Positions 33,558 to 42,733 of a stretch of 64,000 bases of DNA are shown here, in pieces. The position numbers were made by a program, and so were the translations under genes. Within the stretch, counting starts at the first letter, position 1; every line of letters starts with the position of its first letter. Source of the DNA: Phycisphaerales bacterium (GTDB lineage: Bacteria; Planctomycetota; Phycisphaerae; UBA1845); NCBI GenBank assembly GCA_020639115.1, contig JACKHG010000010.1, forward strand, positions 1 through 64,000. The letters are read 5' to 3'. A model generated the notes under the pieces. The model saw only the letters and a program-made list of their open reading frames with translations, was not told the origin of the DNA and did not search any database.

Positions 33558-34838
33558 TCAGGCCTCGTCGCTGCGCTCCGGCGGGCCCTCGGCGCTGTCG
33601 CTTCTCCGGCCAGCAGCCGCCCGGCCGTCCGCCCGGCGCGAATTCGCCACGTCGCCAGCCTCCACGGATTCCATGCGGCCGAAGATCATCCGGCCAGCCG
33701 AGGTCTGCAACGCACTCGTCACGGACAACGTGATCGTCTTGCCGATGTGGTTGCGGCCCCCCTCCGCGACGACCATCGTGCCGTCCTCGAGGTAACCGAC
33801 GCCCTGCCCGACGCCCTCGCCGGGACGGATGATCCGCACCTGCATCTGCTCGCCGGGAAGGAAGACCGGCTTGAGCGCGTTGGCGAGGTCGTTGATGTTG
33901 ATCACGGTAACGCCGCGAAGCTGGGCGATCTTGTTGAGGTTGTAGTCGTTGGTGACGACGCGGCCGCCCATCTTCATGGCCAGTTCGACGAGCATCTCGT
34001 CGACGCCCCGCCCGGTGTCCTTGCGCTCGAGATGGACGTCGAGAATCTTGATGTCGGTCTTCTCGTTGAGCTGCATGCGGTTGAGGATGTCGAGGCCGCG
34101 GCGGCCGCGGTTGCGCTTCAGCCGGTCGCTGCTGTCGGCGATGAGCTGGAGTTCCTGGAGGACGAACCGGGGCACGATGAGTTCGGTCTCCACGATGCTC
34201 GTCTCGCAGATATCCGCGATGCGCCCGTCGATGATGACGGACGTATCGAGCAGCATGGGCCGGTTGCCCTTGGTCTGCTTGGCGAACTCCACGTAGGGGA
34301 TAACGAAGCGCACGTCGTCCTTCGTCTGGATGATGAAGCTCACCGCCATGTAGCAGCAGGCGACGCCGATGATGATCTTGAGCGTGCTGATGAAGGGGTG
34401 GTCGCGGTAGCCGATGAGCTGACGTTCGGTGGAGATCGCGGGGCCAAAGACGGTGTGGCCGGCGTCATCGGTGACAGGCGCGAGACCCTGGGTGGCGACC
34501 TCCGCGTAGACCGGGTAGCGCAGGTCGGGGGCGACCGACTGAATGACCAGGTCGATGATGACGGAGATGCCGAAGGCCATCACCATGCCGATGATGATGC
34601 CGAAGAACAGTCCGGAGATGGCCAGCAGCGATTTTTGTCCTATAAAAACGTCGATGGCGATGACGCCGAGGGCCAGGACGATGACACCCACGAGCACGAG
34701 GGGCTTGTTGAACTGGAGCACGTCGAGCACGTTGCCGGGGTTGGTGTCCGCGGCAATGTAGCTCCACGCGACCGCGACGACGGCGAGCACAAAGAACGCC
34801 CGCAGCACATGCAAGAAAACGCCCCGAGTGCCTGACAT
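33558..34838 (-). CDS. yacL: YacL-type membrane PIN/TRAM nuclease-like protein
   Basis: A 426-residue protein with four hydrophobic segments in the first 210 residues, then a PIN domain (LLDTSVIIDGRIADI with acidic metal residues, and VVTNDYNLNKIAQ). A C-terminal TRAM RNA-binding domain follows (VRIIRPGEGVGQGVGYLEDGT, MVVAEGG). This is the Bacillus YacL architecture. The family is a presumed membrane-bound ribonuclease, substrate unknown. The start MSGTRGVF follows a GGAAGG site; the frame remains open far upstream but without family-like sequence. A -10-like TATATT lies at 34892-34897. It precedes ispD in one transcript. Confidence 0.88.
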   Translation of the reverse strand: MSGTRGVFLHVLRAFFVLAVVAVAWSYIAADTNPGNVLDVLQFNKPLVLVGVIVLALGVIAIDVFIGQKSLLAISGLFFGIIIGMVMAFGISVIIDLVIQSVAPDLRYPVYAEVATQGLAPVTDDAGHTVFGPAISTERQLIGYRDHPFISTLKIIIGVACCYMAVSFIIQTKDDVRFVIPYVEFAKQTKGNRPMLLDTSVIIDGRIADICETSIVETELIVPRFVLQELQLIADSSDRLKRNRGRRGLDILNRMQLNEKTDIKILDVHLERKDTGRGVDEMLVELAMKMGGRVVTNDYNLNKIAQLRGVTVININDLANALKPVFLPGEQMQVRIIRPGEGVGQGVGYLEDGTMVVAEGGRNHIGKTITLSVTSALQTSAGRMIFGRMESVEAGDVANSRRADGRAAAGRRSDSAEGPPERSDEA

Positions 34839-35087
34839 CCGCCACCTTCCGTTTCGCACCGACCGATAACCGCAACGCTCCCGCCAAGGGTAATATACCA
34901 CCGTGCGGCGATCCCGCACATCCGCCGGAATGCGCCGGCGGACGGCGGCACTGGCGAGCCGACCGCGGCACGTTATCATCGCCCTCCCGAATCCGCCCCG
35001 CGACCGCCCGGCGAAGCGACTAGAATGGGGACAGTCGCGACGCCGCATCCGGTTTTTTCTGCGGGGCGCACAGGGAGCCAACCGGTC

Positions 35088-36440
35088 ATGAAACACATCC
35101 TCGTACTGGGCGCAGGGCAAAGCTCGCCCTTCCTGATTCACCATCTGCTGCAGCTTGCCGAGCGACACGACTGGTTCGTGACGGTGGGCGACCGCGACGC
35201 GGAACTTGCGGCCCAGCGGGTCAACAAGCATGCGCGCGGGCAGGCCGTGGCCGTCGACGCGAACGACATCAGCCTGCTCGCCACGCTGATCAAGAAGGCG
35301 AACCTGGTGGTCAACCTGCTGGCGCCGGCGTTCCAGCACCAGATCGCGATCGAGTGCGTCGACCTGCGCGCACACATGGTCAGCGCGTCGTATCGCGACC
35401 GCAACGTCCGCGAGCTGAACGGGGAAGCCCAGCGCAAGGGCGTGCTCATCCTCAACGAGGTCGGGCTCGATCCGGGCATCGACCACATGTCGGCGATGAA
35501 GGTGATCGACCAGATCCGCAGCCGCGGCGGCCGGATTACGAGCTTCGTGTCGTACGGCAGCGGCGTGCCCGCGCCGGACTCATGCTCGAACCCACTGCGT
35601 TACGCGATCACCTGGAATCCGCGCAACGTGGTGATGTCGTCGGAGCACGGCGCCCAGTACATGATCAGCGGCAAGATCAAGATCGTGCCCTACCCCGACG
35701 TGTTCGCGCGGAGCTGGCCGGTGCAGGTCGACGGGATCGGCACGATGGAGGCTTATCCCAACCGCGACTCGCTGTCCTACCGCGAGCTGTACGGCCTGGA
35801 GCACACGCAGCAGATGGTGCGCGGCACGCTGCGCTATCCCGGGTGGAGCGAGACCTGGTGCCAGATCGTCCGGCTCGGCCTGCCCAACGAGACGCTGCGA
35901 ATTCCGCACCTGGCGGAGCGGACCTGGGCCGAGCTGGTGGAGATGTTCCTGCCGCGCACGGTGGCCGGCGCCACCATCGAGGAGCGGGTCGCGTTCCACC
36001 TGAAGATCAGCCCGACGGGCAAGATCATGGACAACCTGCGCTGGCTCGGACTCTTCTCCGACGAGGTGGTCGGCCCGGTCGGCGAAACCATGGCGGAGGC
36101 GATGATCGCCCTGCTCAGCCGCAAGCTCGTGCTGCACCCGCAGGAGCGGGACATGGTGGTGATCCAGCACGAGATGGAGGTCGAGTATCCGGACTCGGAC
36201 GCGCCGAAGGAAAAGCACATTTCGACCATGATCGCGTACGGCGAGCCGGGCGGTTTCACGGCGATGTCGCGGACGGTGGGTCTGCCGGCTGCGCTGGCGG
36301 TCGAGCTGATCCTGACCGGGGCGTTGCCGCTGACGGGCTCGCAGATTCCGACGCACCCGGCGATCTACACCCCGATTCTCGCGGGCCTGGAGCAGGCAGG
36401 CCTGGCCTGCGCGGACCGCGTGATTCCGCTGAAGCGCTGA
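35088..36440 (+). CDS. Saccharopine dehydrogenase-like (LYS9-type) oxidoreductase
   Basis: A 450-residue NAD(P)-dependent enzyme. The Rossmann fold begins HILVLGAGQSSPFLI; VVNLLAPAFQHQIA and LNEVGLDPGIDHMSAM are the conserved saccharopine-dehydrogenase segments, and the C-terminal domain holds GLFSDE and YGEPGGFTAMSRTVGLPAALAVELIL. It most resembles the glutamate-forming saccharopine reductase (LYS9) of lysine metabolism. Homologues also act in spermidine or other amino-acid metabolism, so the exact substrate is uncertain. CAGGGAG lies before the chosen ATG. Monocistronic, divergent from yacL. Confidence 0.82.
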   Translation: MKHILVLGAGQSSPFLIHHLLQLAERHDWFVTVGDRDAELAAQRVNKHARGQAVAVDANDISLLATLIKKANLVVNLLAPAFQHQIAIECVDLRAHMVSASYRDRNVRELNGEAQRKGVLILNEVGLDPGIDHMSAMKVIDQIRSRGGRITSFVSYGSGVPAPDSCSNPLRYAITWNPRNVVMSSEHGAQYMISGKIKIVPYPDVFARSWPVQVDGIGTMEAYPNRDSLSYRELYGLEHTQQMVRGTLRYPGWSETWCQIVRLGLPNETLRIPHLAERTWAELVEMFLPRTVAGATIEERVAFHLKISPTGKIMDNLRWLGLFSDEVVGPVGETMAEAMIALLSRKLVLHPQERDMVVIQHEMEVEYPDSDAPKEKHISTMIAYGEPGGFTAMSRTVGLPAALAVELILTGALPLTGSQIPTHPAIYTPILAGLEQAGLACADRVIPLKR

Positions 36441-36750
36441 GGCAACGCGGCGGGAAGAGCCGACACACCGAGTGGTTACCTCGGGGGTCCATGCGAGGTT
36501 GGAGCCTGCGCCGGCGGACGCTGGCGGGCCGTGCCCGCCCCACGCACGGCCCGGCGTAATGGAATTCCCATATTTGACAAAGCCCTTCCGTTCAGCGTGC
36601 GCATTTTCTTTGCGCGATGCGGCAGCGGACTGGTTTTCCCGTATTCGGAGCTCGTCAGGGGTCTGGGTTGGGCCGTTGGGGGTTGGTGGTCGTCACCGGG
36701 GTTACCACCTCCGCCCGCTCGCTGGCGCTCGCGGCTCTGAGCGGGTGGGA
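36441..36750. other. Spacer of 310 bases without a gene
   Basis: It lies between the saccharopine dehydrogenase-like gene and the HIT gene, which converge. Only the palindromic element at 36714-36745 stands out; I see no coding sequence. Confidence 0.6.
36714..36745. repeat. Palindromic element, third member of the cysS-type family
   Basis: CCCGCTC (36714-36720) pairs with GAGCGGG (36739-36745). The segment 36715-36738 matches the 24-base cysS core at 20 positions. It sits just beyond the HIT gene stop and may serve as its terminator. Confidence 0.6.
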
Positions 36751-37182
36751 TCAGGCCGGGTCGGTGAGGAGGAGGGAGAGCTGGTCGCGGAGTTTTTCGG
36801 CCTCGCCGGGCGCGTACTTGCCGGGGTTCCAGCGGTAGCCGAGGCCGTCGCCCGCCTGGCGGGGGATGAGGTGAAAGTGCACGTGCATCACCTCCTGGCC
36901 GGAAACCTTGCCGTTGTTCTGCAGCACGTTGATGCCGGGGGCGCCGGTCGCGGACTGCACCGCCCGGACCAGCCGGGGCAGCACGCGGCCCAGGGCGGCG
37001 GCTACGTCCTCGGGCACCGCGTCCATGGTGGCGAACTCGCCCTTGGGAATGAGCAGCACATGGCCGGGAGCGAGCGGACCGACGTCGAGGAACGCGAGCA
37101 CGTGGGCGTCCTCATAGACCTTGTGCGCGGGGATCTCGCCCGAGACGATGCGCGAAAAGACGCTGGGGGATGCGGCACTCAT
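36751..37182 (-). CDS. HIT-family nucleotide-binding hydrolase
   Basis: A 143-residue protein of the HinT/PKCI group. It starts SVFSRIVSGEIPAHKVYED and has FLDVGPLAPGHVLLIPK, NVLQNNGKVSGQEVMHVHFHLIPR, with the histidine triad HVHFH. These enzymes hydrolyse purine nucleoside phosphoramidates such as AMP-lysine. AGGAG lies eight bases before the chosen ATG; the frame is open 23 codons upstream. It follows rplQ by about 100 bases on the same strand and might share the ribosomal transcript. Confidence 0.92.
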   Translation of the reverse strand: MSAASPSVFSRIVSGEIPAHKVYEDAHVLAFLDVGPLAPGHVLLIPKGEFATMDAVPEDVAAALGRVLPRLVRAVQSATGAPGINVLQNNGKVSGQEVMHVHFHLIPRQAGDGLGYRWNPGKYAPGEAEKLRDQLSLLLTDPA

Positions 37183-37284
37183 GGCGTCCGCTCCTGGATT
37201 GGGAAAACTACTACACGGCTGGTGTCGGCGACTCGGCGCGCGATGACTCACCCGCGGCGGACGCCGCCACGCGGTGCACGCGGG

Positions 37285-37998
37285 CTACTCCGCCGACTTG
37301 TCCGCGTCGTCCGCGGGCGTGTGGTCGGCGGAAGCATCGCCGGCGGGTGCCTCGGCGGTTGCGACGCCGCCCTTGCCGCCCTCGGCCTTGCCGCCGCGAC
37401 GCTGTTTGGCCAGCTTGATGGCCAGGGCGTAACGGGCGTCCGCACGGACCTTGCGGGCCGAACGCTCCGGCTTGGTCAGCGAGCCGGGGCTCTCCTCGTC
37501 ACCCACGAGCTGGAGCATGGCGAGTTCGCCGCCGTCGCCCAGCCGGCGCCGGCCGAGGCGAATCAGGCGGGTAAAGCCGCCGGGACGCCCCTCGAACTTC
37601 TCCGCGACGGTGGTCAGCAGGCGGTGCGTGATCGTCTCGCCCGTGAAGGGGAGCTTGCCCTTGGGCATGCCGGTGCGATAACGCCGGCCGCTGCGGGCGC
37701 GCAGCACCTTGTCCCGCTTGGCGAGCGACATGTCGTCGTAGTCGCTCTGGCGTTCGGCGGGGATCAACGAGCGGTCGGACATCAGCTTGTGGATCTGGCG
37801 GCGGGCGGTGATGCTGCCCTGCCGGGCGCTGCGGGCCAGGGTGATGAGCCGCTCGACGAACGGGCGCACGTCCTTGGCTTTTTCCAAGGTGGTGGTGATC
37901 CGCCCGTGCTGGAACAGGCTCTGCGCGAGGTTGCGCTGCATGGCCTTGTGATGCGAGGACGTCCGGTTCAGTTTTCGTGCTTTGACGCGATGCCTCAT
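37285..37998 (-). CDS. rplQ: Ribosomal protein L17, with insertion and C-terminal extension
   Basis: A large-subunit protein, 237 residues here against about 125 in E. coli. The family core is split: residues 1-75 (MRHRVKARKLNRTSSHHKAM, LITLAR) and about 125-165 (ITHRLLTTVAEKFEGRPGGF, TRLIRLGRRRLGD). About 45 extra residues, rich in Arg, Lys and Tyr, lie between them. A 65-residue Ala/Lys/Glu-rich tail ends the protein. It is the last gene of the alpha operon, 166 bases after rpoA. Confidence 0.93.
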   Translation of the reverse strand: MRHRVKARKLNRTSSHHKAMQRNLAQSLFQHGRITTTLEKAKDVRPFVERLITLARSARQGSITARRQIHKLMSDRSLIPAERQSDYDDMSLAKRDKVLRARSGRRYRTGMPKGKLPFTGETITHRLLTTVAEKFEGRPGGFTRLIRLGRRRLGDGGELAMLQLVGDEESPGSLTKPERSARKVRADARYALAIKLAKQRRGGKAEGGKGGVATAEAPAGDASADHTPADDADKSAE

Positions 37999-38164
37999 GT
38001 TACCGCTCACCCGCCGGCTGGCGGCGGAGTCACTCAGGACCCGTCCAGCCGATCGCTCCTGCTGTTGCCTACACGACGCTCTGCCGCGTCAAAACGAATC
38101 CCGCTGCCCACACGGCAGCGCCGCTAACTCAAGAAGCAGCTCACCGGCAAGCGCCGGGGGCTGA

Positions 38165-39319
38165 TCAGACATCCGTACGCCCCTCGACGATCGTCGACAT
38201 CGAGGGATCGTGACCGAGGTCGCCGGCGTCGCCGCCATCGCCGCCGTCATCACCCTCGTGGTCGTCGAGGTCGTCCAGGTCGTCATCACCGTAGCTCGCG
38301 TGCTCGGTGTGCATGATCGGCTCGCCGTGCTCGCCGAAGGTCATGCCCAGGCCGAGACCCAGCTCCGACAGCTTGCGCTTCACCTCGTGGAGCGAGGTCT
38401 TGCCGAAGCTGCGCACGCGGAGCAGGTCCGACTCGGTCTTGGAAACCAGCTCGCCGATGGTCCGCAGGCGGGCCGACTCGAGGCAGTTCGCGGCCCGCAC
38501 GGAAAGCTGCAGGTCGGCGACGCTGCGGTTGAGCAGCGAGTTGATCTCCTCGTTGCCGCTGGGCAGGTCCTCGCCCTGCGCCGGCAGCGTCGAGACCATC
38601 GAGCTCCCCGCGTCGCGGTAGAGCACGAAGGGGTTCAGGTGCTTGCGGAGGATCTTGCCGGCCTCGACGACCGCGTCCACCGGTTCGACGCTGCCCCGCG
38701 TCCAGATCTCGAGGACGAGGCGGTCGTAGTTGGTCCGCTGACCCACGCGGGTGTCCTCGGTGCGGTAGCGCACGCGGGTCACCGGCGAGAAGATCGAGTC
38801 GATGGGGATCACCCCCACCTCCTGCTCGGGGCCGGAGTTGTCCTCGGCGGTCGCGTAGCCGCGGCCGCGTTTGGCCCGCAGCTCCATCTCGAAGTTGACG
38901 TCCTCGGTGACGGTGACGAGCTTGAGGTCCGGGTTGACCACCGTCACGCCGGTCTCGCACTCCAGGTCGCCCGCGGTGATCTCGCCGGCGCCCGAGCGCG
39001 CGATCTTGAGGATGCGCGTCTCGTCGCCCTCGCCTTCCATCTGCACCACGAGGCTCTTGATGTTGAGGATGATGTCGGCCACATCCTCGAGCACGCCCGG
39101 CAGAGTGCTGTACTCATGGGGGGCGTTCGCGATCTTCACCGCATAGACAGCCGCACCGTTCAGACTCGACAGCAGGATCCGCCGCAGCGAGTTGCCGATG
39201 GTGGTCCCGAAGCCGCGTTCGAACGGTTCGACGAGAAACTTCCCGTAAGTAGCTGTGCTGACCGCTTCATCACACTCTAGCCGACTGGGCAGTTCCAAGC
39301 CGCGCCATCGGATCCGCAT
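38165..39319 (-). CDS. rpoA: RNA polymerase alpha subunit with acidic tail
   Basis: A 384-residue subunit that nucleates polymerase assembly. The N-terminal dimerisation domain shows FVEPFERGFGTTIGNSLRRIL-like sequence (GFGTTIGNSLRRILLSSL). The C-terminal domain (SVRAANCLESARLRTIGELV; RSFGKTSLHEVKRKL) binds UP elements and activators. After residue 340 there is an unusual tail of about 40 residues dominated by Asp and Gly (DDDLDDLDDHEGDDGGDGG). GAAGGAG lies six bases before the ATG. The usual upstream neighbour rpsD is missing; rpsK is 145 bases upstream. Confidence 0.96.
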   Translation of the reverse strand: MRIRWRGLELPSRLECDEAVSTATYGKFLVEPFERGFGTTIGNSLRRILLSSLNGAAVYAVKIANAPHEYSTLPGVLEDVADIILNIKSLVVQMEGEGDETRILKIARSGAGEITAGDLECETGVTVVNPDLKLVTVTEDVNFEMELRAKRGRGYATAEDNSGPEQEVGVIPIDSIFSPVTRVRYRTEDTRVGQRTNYDRLVLEIWTRGSVEPVDAVVEAGKILRKHLNPFVLYRDAGSSMVSTLPAQGEDLPSGNEEINSLLNRSVADLQLSVRAANCLESARLRTIGELVSKTESDLLRVRSFGKTSLHEVKRKLSELGLGLGMTFGEHGEPIMHTEHASYGDDDLDDLDDHEGDDGGDGGDAGDLGHDPSMSTIVEGRTDV

Positions 39320-39464
39320 ATCGCTCTCCTTCAGGGGTCCTGAATGCTGGTTATCTCCAGTGCCGACCACCTTGCCCGAGGCCCTGCCGCCCCAGCGCCG
39401 ACACATGCTCTCCCGCCCAATGGACGCCAGCGCCGCCGGTCCGGGCGGCATCCACCGGTTGAGC

Positions 39465-39848
39465 CTAGACCCGGCGGCGTTTGGCCGGCCGGCAGCCGTT
39501 GTGCGGCAGCGGCGTCGCATCCTCGATCGAACTGATCCGGATGCCCGCAGCCTGCAGCGCCGTCACAGCCGACTCGCGCCCGCTGCCCGGCCCCTTGACG
39601 CGCACCTCGACCTCCGCCATGCCGAACTTCTTGGCGGCGTAAGCGCAACGTTCGGCAGCGCGCTGCGCCGCAAACGGGGTGCTCTTCCGCGTGCCCTTGA
39701 AGCCCACCGTGCCCGCCGACGCCCAGCACAGCACCTCGCCGTTGGTGTCCGTGATGGTCACCAGCGTGTTGTTGAACGTCGCCTTGATGTGCGCCACGCC
39801 GCGCGTCACGTTACGCCGCGTCCGCTTTTTGCCCGCACGCTTAGCCAC
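39465..39848 (-). CDS. rpsK: Ribosomal protein S11
   Basis: A 127-residue small-subunit platform protein with HIKATFNNTLVTITDTNGEV, STPFAAQRAAE, and the conserved GPGSGRESAVTALQ and TPLPHNGCRPAKRRRV C-terminus. Its start overlaps the rpsM stop by eight bases, so the two are translationally coupled. Followed directly by rpoA; rpsD is not in its usual place between them. Confidence 0.97.
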   Translation of the reverse strand: MAKRAGKKRTRRNVTRGVAHIKATFNNTLVTITDTNGEVLCWASAGTVGFKGTRKSTPFAAQRAAERCAYAAKKFGMAEVEVRVKGPGSGRESAVTALQAAGIRISSIEDATPLPHNGCRPAKRRRV

Positions 39849-40230
39849 GATGCAGCTCCTTCACGCCTTTCTTGCCCGCCACCGTCTTCTTGGGACCCTT
39901 CCGCGTCCGCGCGTTCGTCCGCGTCCGCTGGCCGCGCACCGGCAACCCGCGGCGATGCCGCAGACCACGGTAGCAACCGATGTCACGCAACCGCGCGATG
40001 TTCGACTGCACCGACCGCCGCAGCGCTCCCTCGACCGCGTAGTTCCGCTCGATGATGCCGGCAAGCCGCGAGACCTCGTCCTCGGTGAGGTCCTTGGCCT
40101 TGGTCGCCGGATCGATCTGCCCTTCCTTCAGCACGTCCACGGCCACCTTGGGGCCCACGCCGTAGATGTACTGCAGCGCGTACTCGATGCGCTTGTCGTT
40201 GGGAATGTCCACACCCACTATACGAGGCAC
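39841..40230 (-). CDS. rpsM: Ribosomal protein S13
   Basis: A 129-residue head protein of the 30S subunit. MPRIVGVDIPNDKRIEYALQ, IYGVGPKVAVDVL, and the rRNA-binding GCYRGLRHRRGLPVRGQRT with KTNART-like RTNARTRKGPKK are all present. It lies 64 bases after rpmJ and overlaps rpsK. Confidence 0.97.
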   Translation of the reverse strand: MPRIVGVDIPNDKRIEYALQYIYGVGPKVAVDVLKEGQIDPATKAKDLTEDEVSRLAGIIERNYAVEGALRRSVQSNIARLRDIGCYRGLRHRRGLPVRGQRTRTNARTRKGPKKTVAGKKGVKELHRG

Positions 40231-40294
40231 GTGATTCTCCTTCGAGCCCGTCGGCTCCGTCTGGCCCGTCGGCCTTGGCCCATGGGGCTCTAGT

Positions 40295-40408
40295 CTACCC
40301 TTGACGCTGCTTGTGCTTGGGGTTGGTGCAGATCACGCGCACGACACCCTTGCGCTTGATCACGCGACAGTTTTCGCAAATCCGCTTGACGCTCGCTCGC
40401 ACCTTCAT
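40295..40408 (-). CDS. rpmJ: Ribosomal protein L36 (zinc-binding)
   Basis: A 37-residue protein reading MKVRASVKRICENCRVIKRK and then GVVRVICTNPKHKQRQG. The CxxC, Cys and His zinc ligands are all present, so this is the zinc form. It lies between map and rpsM, the normal site when infA is missing. GGTATC precedes the ATG; no strong Shine-Dalgarno. Confidence 0.95.
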   Translation of the reverse strand: MKVRASVKRICENCRVIKRKGVVRVICTNPKHKQRQG

Positions 40409-40487
40409 GATACCGCTATCCCGCCCGTCTGGGCCAATAAATCATGCCCGCACCCCGCCATCAGCAGCGGAGGCTCGGGCCTCACCA

Positions 40488-41279
40488 TCAGTTCAGAGCC
40501 GCACTGCGCGCCACCGTGAGCACCTCGGCGCCGCCCTTCCGGACCGCCACCGTGTGCTCGAAATGGGCCGCAAAGCTCCCGTCCCGGGTCACAATCACCC
40601 AGGCGTCCGCATCGGCATACCGCACGGCTGCATCGCCCAGCGCCACCATCGGCTCGATCGCCAGGGTCAGCCCCGGCTCGAGCCGGAAATCACCGCGGCG
40701 GTTGGTTCCGTCGCTGTAATTCGGAACCTTCGGCTCCTCGTGCATCTCCTGGCCGATGCCGTGGCCGACGAAGTCGCGGATCACCGCCATGCCCGCCGAT
40801 TCGACGTGCTGCTGGATCCGGGCTGCAACCTCGCTCCACATCCGCCCCGGCGCGACCTCCGCGATCGCCAACTGGAGCGCCTCTTCGGTCACCTGCAGCA
40901 ACCGCGTCACCTCGGGAGCAACCACCCCCACCGGGACCGTCCGGGCTGCGTCGCCGCAGTAGCCCGCCATCCGCACGCCGCAGTCGATGCTCACCGCATC
41001 GCCGGTCTGCAGCACCCGGTCGCCGGGAATACCGTGCACCACCTCGTCGTTAACGCTGATGCACAGGGCGGCTGGAAAAGGCCGGGTCGCCGCCCGGTTC
41101 ACCACGCCCTTGAACAGCGCTTCGGCGCCCGCGGAAGCGATCATCCGCTCCGCGGTGGCGTTCAGCTCGCCGGTCGTGACGCCCGGCGCCACCTGCCCGC
41201 ACACCTCGTCGAGCACCTCGGCAACCAGCGCCCCTGCCTGGCGCATCAACTCGATCTCGCGTGCGTCCTTGTAATGCAT
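40488..41279 (-). CDS. map: Methionine aminopeptidase type I
   Basis: A 263-residue dinuclear metalloprotease that removes N-terminal Met. NDEVVHGIPGDRVLQTGDAVSIDCGV carries the first metal Asp; GDAARTVPVG the second; GHGIGQEMHEEP the His; LAIEPM and the final HFEHTVAV the Glu ligands. The start MHYKDAREI was chosen because type I enzymes begin there; the frame is open 18 codons upstream. It lies 55 bases after secY and 79 bases before rpmJ. Confidence 0.95.
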   Translation of the reverse strand: MHYKDAREIELMRQAGALVAEVLDEVCGQVAPGVTTGELNATAERMIASAGAEALFKGVVNRAATRPFPAALCISVNDEVVHGIPGDRVLQTGDAVSIDCGVRMAGYCGDAARTVPVGVVAPEVTRLLQVTEEALQLAIAEVAPGRMWSEVAARIQQHVESAGMAVIRDFVGHGIGQEMHEEPKVPNYSDGTNRRGDFRLEPGLTLAIEPMVALGDAAVRYADADAWVIVTRDGSFAAHFEHTVAVRKGGAEVLTVARSAALN

Positions 41280-41334
41280 GCCAATTCCAAGCACGCACCC
41301 ACCGGTCCGAGCCGAAGCTCCGACCGGCGCCACG

Positions 41335-42678
41335 TCAATGTCCGCTGCTGCCCCCGAGGAATCCCTTGTAGTTACGCATGATCAGGTTCGCCTCGATGCG
41401 TTGCACCAGGTCGAGGGCCACGCTCACCACGATCAGCAATCCGGTGCCGCCCAGGAAGGCCGACACGGAGAACGGAATCTCGAGCCAGACAGCCACGATG
41501 GTCGGGATCAGGGCGATCAGCGCGAGAAACGCCGCGCCGACGTACGTGATCCGCCCCATGACCTGCTCCAGGTAGTCCGCGGTCCGCTTTCCGGGCCGCA
41601 GACCGGGAATAAAGCTGCCGTAGTCGCGCAGGTTGTTGGCCATCTCCTTCGGCTGGAACTGCACCGTCGTCCAGAAGTACGCGAAGAAGTAGACCATGCC
41701 GACGTAGGCCAGCGAGTACATGTATCCGCCCGGCCGCAGCCACTCACCCAGCGAGAACCAGATCGTCCACTGGGGCATGAGGCCGGCGAGCCACCCGAAC
41801 ATGTAGCCCGGGAACATCATCAGGGTACTGGCGAAGATGATCGGCATCACGCCGCCGTGGTTCACCAGGAGGGGAATATAGCTCCGCTGGCCGCCGTAGA
41901 CCCGCCGACCGCGGGTCTGCTTGGCCTGCTGGATCGGTATCCGCCGTTGGCCCTGGGTGATGAGGATCGACCCTGCCACGACCGAGAAGAAGGCGACGAT
42001 CAGAAAGATGATCTTGCCCGGCCCCATGGTGCCCGGCTCGTTGCGCGACAGGCTGAAGACGGCGCTGTGGGCGACCTCGATTACCGCGTTGGGCATGCGG
42101 GCGACGATGCCCGCCATGATGATCAGGGAGATGCCATTGCCGATGCCGTATTCGTCGATCTGCTCGCCCAACCACATCAGGAAGATGGTCCCGGCGGTCA
42201 GGCAGGTCACCGCGAACAGGTAATAGAACCACGAATCGCGGAACTCGGCGTAGACCCACTCGCGTCCGCCGAGCACCTTCATCCACATGGTCGCCTGGAT
42301 GACGCAGAGGCCGACGGTCGCGTAGCGCGTGTATTCCTGGATCTTCTTGCGGCCGGTGTCGCCCTCCTTCTGCAACCGCTCCAGTGCCGGAATGACGGTC
42401 ACGAGGAGCTGGAAGATGATGGAGGCCGAGATGTACGGCATGATCCCGAGGCCGAAGATGGTGCTCTGGCTCAGGTTGCCGCCGGTGAAGAGCGCGAACA
42501 TGTCGGCCAGGCCGCCGGCTGCTCCGCCACCCCCGCCGGGGGCCACCATCTTCTCCTGGGCCACGCCGGGCACGGGTACGTAGTAGCCGATCCGGTAGAT
42601 CGCGAGCAGACCAAGGGTGAAGAGGATCTTGTTCCTCAACTCCTTGACCCGCCAGATATTGATCAGACTTGCAAACAT
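41335..42678 (-). CDS. secY: SecY protein translocase channel subunit
   Basis: A 447-residue inner-membrane protein with ten helices forming the Sec channel. INIWRVKELRNKILFTLGLLAIYRIG is the N-terminal part (first helix), and helix 2 starts with the plug-region sequence LFTGGNLSQSTIFGLGIMPYISASI. Also present: the TRYATVG and GIGNGISLIIMAGI segments and a final NLIMRNYKGFL. The adk gene that often follows is absent; map comes next. Confidence 0.97.
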   Translation of the reverse strand: MFASLINIWRVKELRNKILFTLGLLAIYRIGYYVPVPGVAQEKMVAPGGGGGAAGGLADMFALFTGGNLSQSTIFGLGIMPYISASIIFQLLVTVIPALERLQKEGDTGRKKIQEYTRYATVGLCVIQATMWMKVLGGREWVYAEFRDSWFYYLFAVTCLTAGTIFLMWLGEQIDEYGIGNGISLIIMAGIVARMPNAVIEVAHSAVFSLSRNEPGTMGPGKIIFLIVAFFSVVAGSILITQGQRRIPIQQAKQTRGRRVYGGQRSYIPLLVNHGGVMPIIFASTLMMFPGYMFGWLAGLMPQWTIWFSLGEWLRPGGYMYSLAYVGMVYFFAYFWTTVQFQPKEMANNLRDYGSFIPGLRPGKRTADYLEQVMGRITYVGAAFLALIALIPTIVAVWLEIPFSVSAFLGGTGLLIVVSVALDLVQRIEANLIMRNYKGFLGGSSGH

Positions 42679-42733
42679 CAGGGTCTGAACCTCGCTGTGC
42701 CGCTACTGGCCTGCCCGCGCGGGCGATCAGCCG

